A stretch of DNA of 34,658 nt from a bacterium (GCA_018824205.1 JAHJGX010000185.1:1-34658), one strand, 5' to 3'. Shown: positions 1 to 8,428, counted from the stretch's first letter. Translations and numbers: made by a program. Notes: a model not told the origin generated them from the sequence alone.

Positions 1-60
1 ATTGTCCTGAACATAGGTGCTATTCCCTTTGCTTCCGCTGCCCAGATTGCAGAAGATCAT
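1..60 (-). CDS. MBL-fold metallo-hydrolase, YycJ/WalJ-like (5' end only)
   Basis: The first 20 codons of a gene running off the window edge. The translation begins MIFCNLGSGSKGNSTYV, which matches the characteristic start of YycJ/WalJ-type metallo-beta-lactamase-fold hydrolases (consensus M-x-F-x-x-LGSGSKGNST-Y/F). The catalytic HxHxDH region lies outside the window, so the enzyme itself cannot be checked. The ATG at 60-58 overlaps the TGA stop of pyrE (ATGA), which suggests translational coupling and one operon with pyrF-pyrE. The family is predicted to act on nucleic acid or a phosphodiester; the role here is inferred from the N-terminus alone. Confidence 0.7.
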   Translation of the reverse strand, partial: MIFCNLGSGSKGNSTYVQDN

Positions 61-632
61 TTTTTACCTGTACGACCCCGGGAAGTCAGTGGAATACTAT
101 TCGCACATTGCGGACATTTATCGGATTCATAAGAAGGTATATCAAGCGAGACCAGCGAATAATGGGGAAATCCGAAATCAATTTTTCCGGCGCTGCGGTC
201 AATCAGGGTACCAATTCCCATAATTACCCCACCGGTATTGACCACCAGGTCAATCATCTCAAATATCGAACCACCGGTCGTGACAACATCGTCAACGATC
301 AGTACTCTTTCACCTTTTTCGATTGAGAATCCACGGCGAAACACCAGCTCCTTGTCAACACGTTCGGCAAAGATACTGCGGGTTGTTAAAAACCGGCCCA
401 CACCGTGGCTGATAATAATTCCGCCAGTCGCAGCGCCTACGACAACATGGGGTTTTGAATCTTCGAAATTTTCAGCAATCGCCCTGCAGAGTTTATCCGT
501 TAATAACGGGTACTGAAGCAACTTGAATTTTTCAACATATGTGTCACTGTGGCGACCGGAGGTCAGTAAAAAATGTCCCCGCAGGATTGCACCACATTCT
601 TTCAAGATTTCAATATTTGATTTCTGATTCAT
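57..632 (-). CDS. pyrE: orotate phosphoribosyltransferase
   Basis: Transfers phosphoribose from PRPP to orotate to give OMP, the fifth step of de novo UMP synthesis; cytoplasmic. The type I PRTase signature LIVDDVVTTGGS is at residues 111-122 of 191. The N-terminal GHFLLTSGRHSDTYVEK segment is typical of OPRTases. A CPQC pair near residue 172 resembles the short Cys motif of the longer bacterial/archaeal subgroup. The start is set at ATG 632, not the TTG three bases upstream, because the ATG shares a base with the pyrF stop (TGATG) and an AAGGA Shine-Dalgarno lies 7 nt upstream. Length is normal. It sits between pyrF and the MBL gene in one minus-strand operon. Confidence 0.95.
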   Translation of the reverse strand: MNQKSNIEILKECGAILRGHFLLTSGRHSDTYVEKFKLLQYPLLTDKLCRAIAENFEDSKPHVVVGAATGGIIISHGVGRFLTTRSIFAERVDKELVFRRGFSIEKGERVLIVDDVVTTGGSIFEMIDLVVNTGGVIMGIGTLIDRSAGKIDFGFPHYSLVSLDIPSYESDKCPQCANSIPLTSRGRTGKK

Positions 633-1429
633 CAATTATCCTTATTGCTAAACAGATGATTATAATTTTCAGTGAGTTTCCGGACATTATCCGGAAATGT
701 TCCTTCCGATGGATACAAAATCCCTCGTGAAACATTGATCAATCCAAAACCGTTTTCCCGGCAAACTGCCAAAGCGGTATCCGCTCCGCCACCCTGGCTG
801 CCCACGCCGGGAATCAGAAAAGGCAATTCGGGAAACTGTTTGCGGATATCCAGCAATTGCTCCGGTTTGGTAGCGCCCATGACCAGCCCAAGATTTTTTT
901 TGCCGTTTAGCTCCTGTACGATTTCAGCTGTTTTGACATACAACGGTTTTTCACCACCATGCTCCTGAAGTTCGCGGCCCGATGCATTGGATGTCACACA
1001 GAGCACAAACGCCCCTTTGTTTTCATCTTCAATGAAGGGCCGAATGCTGTCTGAACCCAGGTACGGGCTGACTGTGGCTGCGTGAAAGGGCAGTTCCTCA
1101 AGCAGCGCTCTTGCGTAAAATTTTGAGCTGTTTCCAATATCACCGCGTTTGGCATCGGCCAGCAGTAAAATATTTTTGGGAACTTCAGACAGTAGTTTTT
1201 CCAGAATTCGCAGCCCTTTCCAGCCCCACAATTCAAAAAACGCGAGGTTGAATTTATAGGCCGGCGTAAGATCAGCGGTTATCTGAATGATTTCATGGAC
1301 GAATTCATAAATCCCCTGAACATCCCTGGAAAAACCATCCGGCAACCTTTCGGGATCGGGATCGATTCCCGTGCAGAGAAACGATGATTTTGTCTCGATG
1401 CAGTGTTTGAAATAGTGCTCATATTTCAT
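632..1429 (-). CDS. pyrF: orotidine 5'-phosphate decarboxylase (type 2)
   Basis: Decarboxylates OMP to UMP, the step directly after PyrE. The catalytic Asp/Lys cluster DAKRGDIGNSS is at about residues 92-102 (D92, K94, D97). The GIDPDPERLP segment near residue 21 and the 265-residue length fit the longer type 2 (mycobacterial-like) OMP decarboxylases rather than the roughly 230-residue type 1 enzymes. The phosphate-binding PGVGSQGGG motif is near the C-terminus. The gene starts with ATG and its TGA overlaps the pyrE start by one base. It is divergent from the HAD gene across about 200 bp; no strong Shine-Dalgarno is seen. Confidence 0.95.
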   Translation of the reverse strand: MKYEHYFKHCIETKSSFLCTGIDPDPERLPDGFSRDVQGIYEFVHEIIQITADLTPAYKFNLAFFELWGWKGLRILEKLLSEVPKNILLLADAKRGDIGNSSKFYARALLEELPFHAATVSPYLGSDSIRPFIEDENKGAFVLCVTSNASGRELQEHGGEKPLYVKTAEIVQELNGKKNLGLVMGATKPEQLLDIRKQFPELPFLIPGVGSQGGGADTALAVCRENGFGLINVSRGILYPSEGTFPDNVRKLTENYNHLFSNKDN

Positions 1430-1631
1430 AGCACGGGAAGATACAGGTTTTTTTCGATTTATTCAATAAAGAATCCACATAAACATAATCCCCGGAAAGG
1501 CTGGAAAAGCATACTGTTTTACACCAGTATTGCCCAGCCAAATACCAATTTTACCATTCTTTTATTTGCATCCAAGGATTATCCTGATAACTTAGCGGCG
1601 TTGACAAAAACCCAACGAATTCGGATGATAT

Positions 1632-2306
1632 ATGAAACGAGAATTTGATCTGATTATTTTTGACCTGGATGGTACATTATACCAGGTCAACAACGAAATG
1701 GACCGGGTTTATCCCCGGGCAACAATTCATCTGTTGGCCCGGAAAACGGGTCGAGATAGTCGGGAAATCGAGCCGGAATTTTTAAGAAAGAAGGATGAGT
1801 TACAGGTAATCCTGAACGGACAACCAACCAGTACTTTGACACTACTTTACTTTTATGACGTTGGTTTTGAAGAATTTGAAGACACTATTGATTCAATGAT
1901 CGAAGTCGATAAATACATTAAACCCGACGCTAAAACCATCGACACAATCAGAAAAATCAGGGAACATTACCCGCTATTTCTCTATACGACCAATAACAGC
2001 AAAGTCAGTGACCGGATTTTAAACCATTTGGGTTTGTCTGAATTATTTCCACCTGAAAAGCGGTTTACATTATCCGATGCCGGCAAGCTGGAATTGCCGC
2101 GAAAAGAAAAACTCCAATTTGTAAAACCCGGCCTCCGGGGGTTTGCTCATATTTTACAGATGCACAGTGTCAACCCGGACAGGGTCCTGATGGTCGGTGA
2201 TTCCGAAACTTCTGACATTACACCCGCTCAGCGATCAGGGATCCACACCTATCACATAACTAACCGGATCTCGTTTTATCGATTGCCGGAATGGCTGGGT
2301 GTTTAA
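1632..2306 (+). CDS. HAD-superfamily hydrolase, pyrimidine 5'-nucleotidase-like
   Basis: A 224-residue cytoplasmic HAD phosphatase. All four HAD motifs are visible: DLDGTLY at 11-17 (nucleophile D11, acid D13), TTNNS at 119-123, Lys165 in VKPG, and GDSETSD at 189-195. The helical cap lies between motifs I and II. The FDLDGTLY form and cap layout resemble the SDT1/PYN-type pyrimidine 5'-nucleotidases. Divergent placement next to pyrF-pyrE fits nucleotide metabolism, but the substrate is an inference. It is followed 67 bp downstream by the GNAT gene on the same strand. Confidence 0.85.
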   Translation: MKREFDLIIFDLDGTLYQVNNEMDRVYPRATIHLLARKTGRDSREIEPEFLRKKDELQVILNGQPTSTLTLLYFYDVGFEEFEDTIDSMIEVDKYIKPDAKTIDTIRKIREHYPLFLYTTNNSKVSDRILNHLGLSELFPPEKRFTLSDAGKLELPRKEKLQFVKPGLRGFAHILQMHSVNPDRVLMVGDSETSDITPAQRSGIHTYHITNRISFYRLPEWLGV

Positions 2307-2373
2307 TCAATTTAGAAGTATGCTAAAAACTTTTCCCTGAAAATGCGAAATTATTCATATATTACTGTTTGAT

Positions 2374-2949
2374 ATGGACAAACATACACGTGACCTTTTC
2401 GAAGTAACTCTTTCCGAAACCCAGCGCCGGGTTCTGGCGTCCACTCCCGACGGAATTTCCATTGAACTGGTGGAGCACCTCGGGGAATCGGAATTTGGAA
2501 CCATCGTAAAAATATCCGAAACCCTTGTTGATAATTTCGGGCACAATGCCCGGTTTAACCGGAACTCCATAAAAAAATACTTCAACTATCCCAAAACCTT
2601 CCCTTTTATCATTCGATATAAGGGTGACATCGAAGGATTTATCGTTGGCGCTCCGATTGAAAACTTCGCTAAAGAGCCCTGGGTGCAATTTGAAGATAAT
2701 CTCGGCAAAGGTAACACGATCTACACCTATGCTTATATTGTCAAAAAGGACCGGCGCAATCTCGGCCTCGCCAAGATGCTGAAGCGCGTCTACCAGAATA
2801 CGTTACGCCGGAAAGGTTACCTGTATATGACCGGACATGTCATGGAAGGTGTCAGTCTGAGCTTTACCAAAAAGAGCCACATCGTCCGCAAGTTTGATAA
2901 CTGGAACAATACAGGTTACTCATTCGAATATTATCGCTGTCCTTTATAG
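2374..2949 (+). CDS. GNAT-family N-acetyltransferase
   Basis: A 191-residue cytoplasmic protein with one GNAT fold. The acetyl-CoA pyrophosphate loop (motif A) is seen as YIVKKDRRNLGLAKML, where R128-x-x-G131-x-A133 is the R/Q-x-x-G-x-G/A signature. The preceding strand is IYTYAYIVK, and a C-terminal basic/aromatic segment follows. The first 40 residues are not part of the core fold. The acceptor is unknown; neighbouring genes give no strong hint. It converges on the GH9 gene across a palindromic element. Weak similarity to ribosomal-protein or small-molecule acetyltransferases cannot be separated by eye. Confidence 0.75.
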   Translation: MDKHTRDLFEVTLSETQRRVLASTPDGISIELVEHLGESEFGTIVKISETLVDNFGHNARFNRNSIKKYFNYPKTFPFIIRYKGDIEGFIVGAPIENFAKEPWVQFEDNLGKGNTIYTYAYIVKKDRRNLGLAKMLKRVYQNTLRRKGYLYMTGHVMEGVSLSFTKKSHIVRKFDNWNNTGYSFEYYRCPL

Positions 2950-2951
2950 GT

Positions 2952-3082
2952 AACCACAAAGACACCAAGATTCTTATATACTAAGCTTTCCAAGATTCGA
3001 TATATATCGAATCTTGTTTAAGAAATCTTTCTATTAAAAATTATCCTAAATCTGACTTTGTGCCTTTGAGCCTTAGTGGTTT
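2952..3082. repeat. composite palindromic repeat (MITE/REP-like) between convergent genes
   Basis: The outer ends are imperfect inverted repeats: AACCACAAAGACACC from 2952, against the complement of GACTTTGTGCCTTTG...AGTGGTT ending at 3082 (reads AACCACTAAGGC...GGCACAAAGTC on the minus strand). They enclose a perfect inner palindrome at 2991-3016. Short AACCAC-x-AAGGCAC-like modules flanking intergenic hairpins are a dispersed repeat type seen in many environmental bacterial genomes. The right end overlaps the GH9 reading frame, so the last Asn-His codons and TAA of that gene are repeat sequence. Copy number elsewhere cannot be judged here. Confidence 0.6.
2991..3016. terminator. 26-bp perfect palindrome, possible bidirectional terminator
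   Basis: CAAGATTCGATAT is followed directly by its exact reverse complement, giving a 13-bp stem with no designed loop. It lies between the convergent GNAT and GH9 genes and is AT-rich, so it could extrude as a hairpin in RNA from either strand. No long T-run follows on either side, so a terminator role is plausible rather than shown. It is the core of the larger repeat element. Confidence 0.4.
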
Positions 3083-4899
3083 AAATTAGCAAATAGACTG
3101 AAAAAATAAATTGCCTCGGCTGTTCCATCCAGAGTCGGTTCGTTTGTGCTGTAATCCCCCAGATCATCATGAAATACAACATAGTCGGATTGGAACCGGA
3201 CATACTCATCCTCTTCATAAAGTCGAATTCCTTTCAGGCTGTTGTAAATCGATGTATAAACCGGTCCGTCGTTCAGCCCACCAATTGGTAAACGGTTCAG
3301 ATGCGGGATCATTGGAGTATGCGGATGAAGTGGTGTGACGCCATCTTTTGGAATGCCAACAAACTGACTGACGCCCCAGGGATTATTACCCAGCAGCCAG
3401 TCGCGATGGGCCACCATCAGCTCATGGTAGCGGGGATCGCCAGTCATTTTTTCATACAAAAGACACTGAGTGACGAAAGCGGCGGCCAGATTATTTGAAC
3501 ACCAGATAAAGGGAATGCCAATATTAAACAGATTTTGGTCGGCCCTGACTTTTACCCCTTCAATCTGGGCTTTATAATAGCCGATTAGGGTATCCTGAAA
3601 AGCTTTATCTGCTACTTCAAATAGTGCATAATGTCCCATATTCATAAACGGGTAGCATTCATAATGACTGGCTGTGTCCCGGCCCATCCAGGAGTTTGTG
3701 TTTATCAATTTGGCAAAATTTTTCGCCTCCCCAAGATACCTGGATTCTTTGGTAACTTTATACAGCTCCGCCGCACCCCATTCCATATCATCCGCCCAGG
3801 TATTCTCAGAGTAGCGATATGGCGCCCGGCATGGGGTTCCTTCCTGACAGCCCGGTTGCCTGAGTCCCATTTCGTACACTTCCTGCCCGGCTTTCAGGCA
3901 GCGGTTGGCAAAATCTTCATCACCAAGATCCTCTTTCCAGACCCGATAACCCATGGCCATCGCTGCTGCATAACGCCCGGCAAGATTGGCAACTCCGGTC
4001 GATGTATTCTGGTATTTAAACAGTCCCTGTGGTTTTCCGTTGGCATAATAGACGACCCGGTAGCTGCCCGGCCCCCAGCCGTAATCGGCGGTATCCAGAT
4101 GCGGCAGTTTAAAACCCACATGATCCCGGTCGTCAGCCACCTGATGAAACAGCCGGTCCGCCGCCGGATGCATTTTCAGCATCCATTCAAGTCCCCATTT
4201 GATTTCATCAAGGATATCGGCAATACCGTTAGCGCCCGGTTGACCAAGATCGTTAAAATTATCGACAAAGATGGCTTTGTTTTCCAGGTACGCAAACAAC
4301 ATTCGACAGATGGTATTCCCTGACGTCAGCATATAACGCAGATGATCACCGGCATCGTGCCAGCCGCCGCTTGCATCGACATACGTACTGTCCGGCATCG
4401 GTCCGTACATGGTCCGGCCGTCTTTTTTATGACACACTTCATCGGTAAACGGATTATACCCGCAGCGTTGCTGACGGATATACTTCAACAGGTATTCGGA
4501 ATAGCCATTATAGACAGCGTCGGATATCTTAAATTCCCGTGATAATGTTTTAGGTTTATTGATTTTAATCCGGTATGTACCGGTTCTGTCTATCCCGGAA
4601 AAATCAATACGATAGCCATAACTGAATTCACCCCATGAACCCTCGACCTTATTAAATTCAGAGGTAAAAATGACTGCATCTGATTCGGCATCAACCAGTT
4701 CAAAACTTCGGCCTTCCAACTGTTTCTCCGATAGTACTACTGCTATTTTGGGTTCCTGAGGCAAATAGCCGATTTGATTCACACGAATTACGACTGACTC
4801 TTTAGCAAAGGCGCTAATCATTATAATCATGATAATGAATATACCATAAACTGATTGTCGGAAAGATTTGTCCAGGTAAAATATTCTATCTCTATTCAA
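3073..4899 (-). CDS. secreted glycoside hydrolase family 9 (cellulase or exo-glucosaminidase type)
   Basis: 608 residues. A signal peptide (hydrophobic 19-31, then AFA-KE) is followed by an Ig-like CelD N-terminal domain (about 36-126, starting VIRVNQIGYLP) and the GH9 (alpha/alpha)6 domain to the C-terminus. The catalytic base motif GGWHDAGDH carries D182 and D185; the general-acid motif NEP is at N586-E587 near the end, as usual. The start is TTG with an AGGTG Shine-Dalgarno 5 nt upstream; the next in-frame Met (24) would destroy the signal peptide. It lies 30 bp behind nagA in an operon with a CE4-like deacetylase. Some GH9 enzymes with this architecture in Vibrionaceae chitin operons are exo-beta-D-glucosaminidases, so an amino-sugar substrate is more likely here than cellulose. 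The last residues are encoded in the downstream repeat. Confidence 0.9.
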   Translation of the reverse strand: MNRDRIFYLDKSFRQSVYGIFIIMIIMISAFAKESVVIRVNQIGYLPQEPKIAVVLSEKQLEGRSFELVDAESDAVIFTSEFNKVEGSWGEFSYGYRIDFSGIDRTGTYRIKINKPKTLSREFKISDAVYNGYSEYLLKYIRQQRCGYNPFTDEVCHKKDGRTMYGPMPDSTYVDASGGWHDAGDHLRYMLTSGNTICRMLFAYLENKAIFVDNFNDLGQPGANGIADILDEIKWGLEWMLKMHPAADRLFHQVADDRDHVGFKLPHLDTADYGWGPGSYRVVYYANGKPQGLFKYQNTSTGVANLAGRYAAAMAMGYRVWKEDLGDEDFANRCLKAGQEVYEMGLRQPGCQEGTPCRAPYRYSENTWADDMEWGAAELYKVTKESRYLGEAKNFAKLINTNSWMGRDTASHYECYPFMNMGHYALFEVADKAFQDTLIGYYKAQIEGVKVRADQNLFNIGIPFIWCSNNLAAAFVTQCLLYEKMTGDPRYHELMVAHRDWLLGNNPWGVSQFVGIPKDGVTPLHPHTPMIPHLNRLPIGGLNDGPVYTSIYNSLKGIRLYEEDEYVRFQSDYVVFHDDLGDYSTNEPTLDGTAEAIYFFSLFANLNH

Positions 4900-4929
4900 T
4901 CTGACACCTGATATTTATTTAATTCTGCC

Positions 4930-6090
4930 TCAGTTCTTTCTATAGACAACATTTCCGCCGACCATTGTCAGGTCGATACTAAAATCGGGATCCATTACCA
5001 CCAGATCGGCATCTCTCCCTGTTTCAAGGCGCCCTTTACAGTCGTCTAATCCTAACAATCGGGCCGGATTGAGGCTGATACTGTTTACTGCTTCCTCTAA
5101 ACTACAGGAAGTGAATTTCTGAAAACGGGCTCCGATTTCATTTAATGCCAGAGCTGTCCCAATCAATGTACCGTCTTCATATCTGGCTACACCATCTTTG
5201 GAAATGTAATCCCGATTGTTGTACCTATATTTTCCTTCGGGGAGTCCAATTGCCTGGATACCATCTGTGATACATATACAGCGATCAATGTCAATTGTAT
5301 TATACAAATATTGAACAATTCCCGGATGAAGATGAACGCCATCGCTGATTATCTGCACCGAAACTTCATTGGACTCCAGAATCGCCAGTAGCGGTCCCGG
5401 TTCCCGGTGATGCAGCGGCAGCATGGCATTGAATATATGAGTCACATGTCGGATTCCATTTGCAAAGGCCTCTTTTGCCTGTTGGTAGTTTGCTTTGGAA
5501 TGTCCAAAGGATGGAATGCGGCCGTGCTGAATCAGTTGATCAATGACAAGCTGATTCCCTTCCATTTCCGGGGCAATTGTCATCATTTTCAGACTATTAC
5601 CGGTAAGATCAAAAATCTCCTTCAACCGCACCTTAGTTGGCGGGTAAATGGCCGATCGGGCTATGCCGCCTCTTTTTCCAGGATTGATAAAGGGTCCTTC
5701 CAGATGCAGTCCCAGAATCCGGGCGCCTCCCAAATCGTCCTTCCAGTGTTTTGCCAGAATTTTAAGATGCTTATTATCCTGATCCGGATTCATAACCGTT
5801 GTCGCCAGAAAACCGGTAACACCAAACCGCGCCAGGGTTTGTGACATTGTTTGCAGTGAATCCACCGATGCATCAAGAATATCACAACCGCCTGCGCCCT
5901 GGATATGAATATCAATAAAACCCGGAGCTACGATTTTTCCGACGGCATCGATAAGTTCCGAAGAATCGTCCCCATTTAATGTTCCAACGGTAATAATCTG
6001 TCCGTTTTCAATTAAAATATCAGTCAGCGGCCCGGGTTGCTGATTGTATAATTGACAATTTTTTAAAATTAGTCTGCGTGATGTAGGCAT
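4930..6090 (-). CDS. nagA: N-acetylglucosamine-6-phosphate deacetylase
   Basis: Hydrolyses GlcNAc-6-P to GlcN-6-P and acetate, the entry step from imported or recycled GlcNAc to central metabolism; cytoplasmic amidohydrolase, 386 residues. Visible motifs are PGFIDIHIQGAGGCD (56-70), the metal ligand Glu131 in HLEGPFINP, His197 in SFGHSKANY, His218 in THIFNAM, and the catalytic Asp276 in ITDGIQAIG. The C-terminal GRLETGRDADLVV closes the small beta-sandwich as in other amidohydrolases. The ATG is 2 nt after the TAA of the upstream deacetylase gene, and the GH9 gene follows after 30 bp, so the three are very likely co-transcribed. Confidence 0.93.
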   Translation of the reverse strand: MPTSRRLILKNCQLYNQQPGPLTDILIENGQIITVGTLNGDDSSELIDAVGKIVAPGFIDIHIQGAGGCDILDASVDSLQTMSQTLARFGVTGFLATTVMNPDQDNKHLKILAKHWKDDLGGARILGLHLEGPFINPGKRGGIARSAIYPPTKVRLKEIFDLTGNSLKMMTIAPEMEGNQLVIDQLIQHGRIPSFGHSKANYQQAKEAFANGIRHVTHIFNAMLPLHHREPGPLLAILESNEVSVQIISDGVHLHPGIVQYLYNTIDIDRCICITDGIQAIGLPEGKYRYNNRDYISKDGVARYEDGTLIGTALALNEIGARFQKFTSCSLEEAVNSISLNPARLLGLDDCKGRLETGRDADLVVMDPDFSIDLTMVGGNVVYRKN

Positions 6091-6092
6091 AA

Positions 6093-6899
6093 TTAATTCT
6101 GTTCCCCGATTAACTGATCAATTCGTTTAAACTGATAGCCCCTGGTTTTTAGTTCACCAATCAGAGGTGCCAGCATCCGGTAAAATTTATCAACACGGTC
6201 AGGATGACTGCCGATATGTACCAGCAGGATAAACCCGTTCAGTCCGGTATTGTGTGTTTTTTCATAATCCAAAATGCTGCGATAAATCTTTTCGGAATCG
6301 CGATAATTCACCATATCCGGTGTTGTATAATCGGCATGCGACAGCGTACCGGGAGTCATATTAAACAAAACCAGGTTCATCTCTTCCGCCCACTGAACGA
6401 TGGCTTCATTGTACCATTCATAAGGCGGGATGAAAAATAGTGCATCCTTCCGGGTCACTCCAAATCGTTCCATCTCAGCATAATTCGCCAGCATATCCTC
6501 GGCAAACTCCGCCTTTGTTATTAATAAGGAATCGCGATTCTCCCAGCTGCAATAGAGTAAATGCCGATCGGAGTGCGGCCCCAGGTAATGACCGTCCCGG
6601 ACCAACTGTTCGATTAATTGCTGATTTGCTTCATTCCGATAGAAATCTCCGGTAAAGAAAAACCCGGCGGATACATTCTCCTGATCCAAGACGCGTTGAA
6701 TATGCCGGCCGCCATCACTGAAATCACCACCCGTAAACACCAGTGCAATCTCTTTCCGCGTCGAGTCACCCCGGATAACTGCATCCCGGTGAATCGTATG
6801 ATGCTGCTCGGTATCCCGGCTGAACATTAAAAAAATGAAAAAAAACAGACCAAGAAAACCAAACAGAGACAGAAAGATTTTCTTTTTCCCACGAATCAC
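6093..6899 (-). CDS. membrane-anchored polysaccharide deacetylase (CE4-like)
   Basis: 268 residues. A basic start, then a hydrophobic anchor at about 8-26, then a NodB-like catalytic domain outside the inner membrane. CE4 motif 1 is altered: where TFDD is usual this protein has TGGD (T56-D59, ...FSDGG). Motif 2 is intact as HSDRH (H109, H113), which would bind the metal with D59. Motif 3 is degenerate (PPYEWYN) and the motif 5 His is likely in LLVHIGSH. It is predicted to remove N-acetyl groups from GlcNAc-containing glycans or oligosaccharides. The start is GTG with an AGGGGA Shine-Dalgarno 9 nt upstream. First gene of the operon with nagA and GH9. Confidence 0.8.
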   Translation of the reverse strand: MIRGKKKIFLSLFGFLGLFFFIFLMFSRDTEQHHTIHRDAVIRGDSTRKEIALVFTGGDFSDGGRHIQRVLDQENVSAGFFFTGDFYRNEANQQLIEQLVRDGHYLGPHSDRHLLYCSWENRDSLLITKAEFAEDMLANYAEMERFGVTRKDALFFIPPYEWYNEAIVQWAEEMNLVLFNMTPGTLSHADYTTPDMVNYRDSEKIYRSILDYEKTHNTGLNGFILLVHIGSHPDRVDKFYRMLAPLIGELKTRGYQFKRIDQLIGEQN

Positions 6900-7051
6900 T
6901 GCTCACAGTCCCCTTTTTTTACTGCTTTAAAATAACAGGTTTTCTATTCATATGCCATAATCCTGAACAGATCGTGACAACTATTTTTAATTGGACCTAT
7001 CAAAACACCTGTTAATTGCATGGCGCACCCACACACCTACATAGATCCTCC

Positions 7052-7075
7052 GGGGTTGCTTGAAAAAGCAACCCC
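7052..7075 (+). terminator. strong hairpin with GAAA loop in the divergent intergenic region
   Basis: GGGGTTGCTT and AAGCAACCCC form a perfect 10-bp stem around a GAAA tetraloop; a pyrimidine-rich tract ending in five T follows within 13 nt on the plus strand. It sits 118 bp upstream of the manA start, with no gene upstream on this strand, because the neighbour at 6899 reads away. It may end a short unannotated transcript, attenuate manA, or be a dispersed hairpin. The remaining intergenic sequence (6900-7192) shows nothing else I can support firmly. Confidence 0.5.
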
Positions 7076-7192
7076 TTCCTTCATTTTTAAAACTTGGGGA
7101 ATTTTTTAAAATAAATGCGTATATTTGGATAATTAAAGCACTGTTTATCGCTTTTTTAGATTTGACGTTATATACCTATGAGGATCATCTCG

Positions 7193-8428
7193 ATGCATGA
7201 TATCCTGAAAAAACCATTTCGTTTATATAACACAATCCAACATTACAAGTGGGGATCTACTTTGCCTGACGCATTTATTCCCCAGCTCTTAGGCATTGAT
7301 GGAGAAAAAAACACCAACTATGCAGAACTGTGGATTGGATCTCACCCCAATGCTCCTTCTAAAATCAAAATCGAAGATGATCTTGTGTCATTAAACGATT
7401 TGATCCACCGGTTTCCGGATTTAATCCTGGGAAAATATGTGGCCGACCGATTTAACAACAAGCTGCCGTTTTTATTCAAAGTCTTATCAGCAGCGGAAGC
7501 CCTGTCCATTCAGGCCCATCCAAGCAAAGGACAGGCGGAGTTGCTGCATAAGACCGATCCCCAGCATTATCCGGACACAAATCACAAACCGGAAATTGCC
7601 ATTGCCCTCGATTCACTGACGGCACTGGCCGGATTTGCCACCTATTACCAGTGTCATAAAACCGTTTTACGTTATCCGGAAATTACAGGTTTTTTAGGAC
7701 GGGACGCTCTTTCCGATCTGTTTCCGCTTCGTAAACTGTCCCGTAAGCAACAATCGGAAAAGTTGCGCCAAATGTACCAGACATTCATCCATCTGACCCA
7801 GACCAAACCCGGACTTTACCAAAGAAGTGTAAATGCCCTGGCTAAACGTCTCCGGTCACAGCAGATACGCCGTTCCAGCCGGGAGAACTTGTTTCTGGAC
7901 ACACTGAAAAAATACGGGAGTTCCGATGTCGGCCTCTTTTCACTTTTCTTATTACGGATGATCCGGCTGAAAGCCGGAGAAGCGATCGCCATAACTCCCG
8001 GGATTCCTCACGCATATGTACAGGGCAACATTATCGAGTGTATGGCCAATTCCGACAATGTCGTCCGGGCCGGCTTGACTAAAAAGTTCCAGGATACCCG
8101 CACTCTGATGACAATTCTGGATTATACACCCAACCCTGTTCAAATTATTAAACCAATTCAGTCAGAGAATGAATACAATTACCCGGTATTTACTTCTGAA
8201 TTTAAAATCAGCCGGTTGGAACTAGCCAGCGGCTCACAAATTTTAAATACTACTAATCAACTTGAGATATTTCTGATAATAAATGGCTTCGGTATTCTTT
8301 CCTGGGATTATAATGAAAACAAGGAAAAAATTTCAAAAGGTCAATCCTATATAGTCCCGGGAATTTTAGATAATTATACTATTACATCACGATCACCAAT
8401 GACCATATTCAGGGTTCAAATTCCCTAA
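7193..8428 (+). CDS. manA: mannose-6-phosphate isomerase, type I
   Basis: Interconverts fructose-6-P and mannose-6-P, supplying GDP-mannose for glycans; zinc-dependent cupin, cytoplasmic, 411 residues. The zinc ligands are all visible: Q107 and H109 in LSIQAHP, E134 in NHKPEIAIAL, H273 in PGIPHAYVQGN. The type I signature YAELWIGSHPNAPS is at 43-56 and the helical insertion at about 175-245. An upstream in-frame ATG (7178) exists, but the ATG at 7193 has GAGGA 8 nt before it, so it is the likelier start. No partner gene in the window explains its placement; fructose-6-P from the adjacent amino-sugar operon is one possible source. Confidence 0.93.
   Translation: MHDILKKPFRLYNTIQHYKWGSTLPDAFIPQLLGIDGEKNTNYAELWIGSHPNAPSKIKIEDDLVSLNDLIHRFPDLILGKYVADRFNNKLPFLFKVLSAAEALSIQAHPSKGQAELLHKTDPQHYPDTNHKPEIAIALDSLTALAGFATYYQCHKTVLRYPEITGFLGRDALSDLFPLRKLSRKQQSEKLRQMYQTFIHLTQTKPGLYQRSVNALAKRLRSQQIRRSSRENLFLDTLKKYGSSDVGLFSLFLLRMIRLKAGEAIAITPGIPHAYVQGNIIECMANSDNVVRAGLTKKFQDTRTLMTILDYTPNPVQIIKPIQSENEYNYPVFTSEFKISRLELASGSQILNTTNQLEIFLIINGFGILSWDYNENKEKISKGQSYIVPGILDNYTITSRSPMTIFRVQIP

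Noticed and set aside
3631-4323. 230-codon plus-strand ORF
   Set aside because: It is the antisense shadow of the well-supported GH9 gene.
7094-7127. Bacteroidota-type promoter (TTG ... TATATTTG) before manA
   Set aside because: The TAnnTTTG box matches, but the -33 spacing is 23 nt rather than about 19-21, and the lineage is uncertain.
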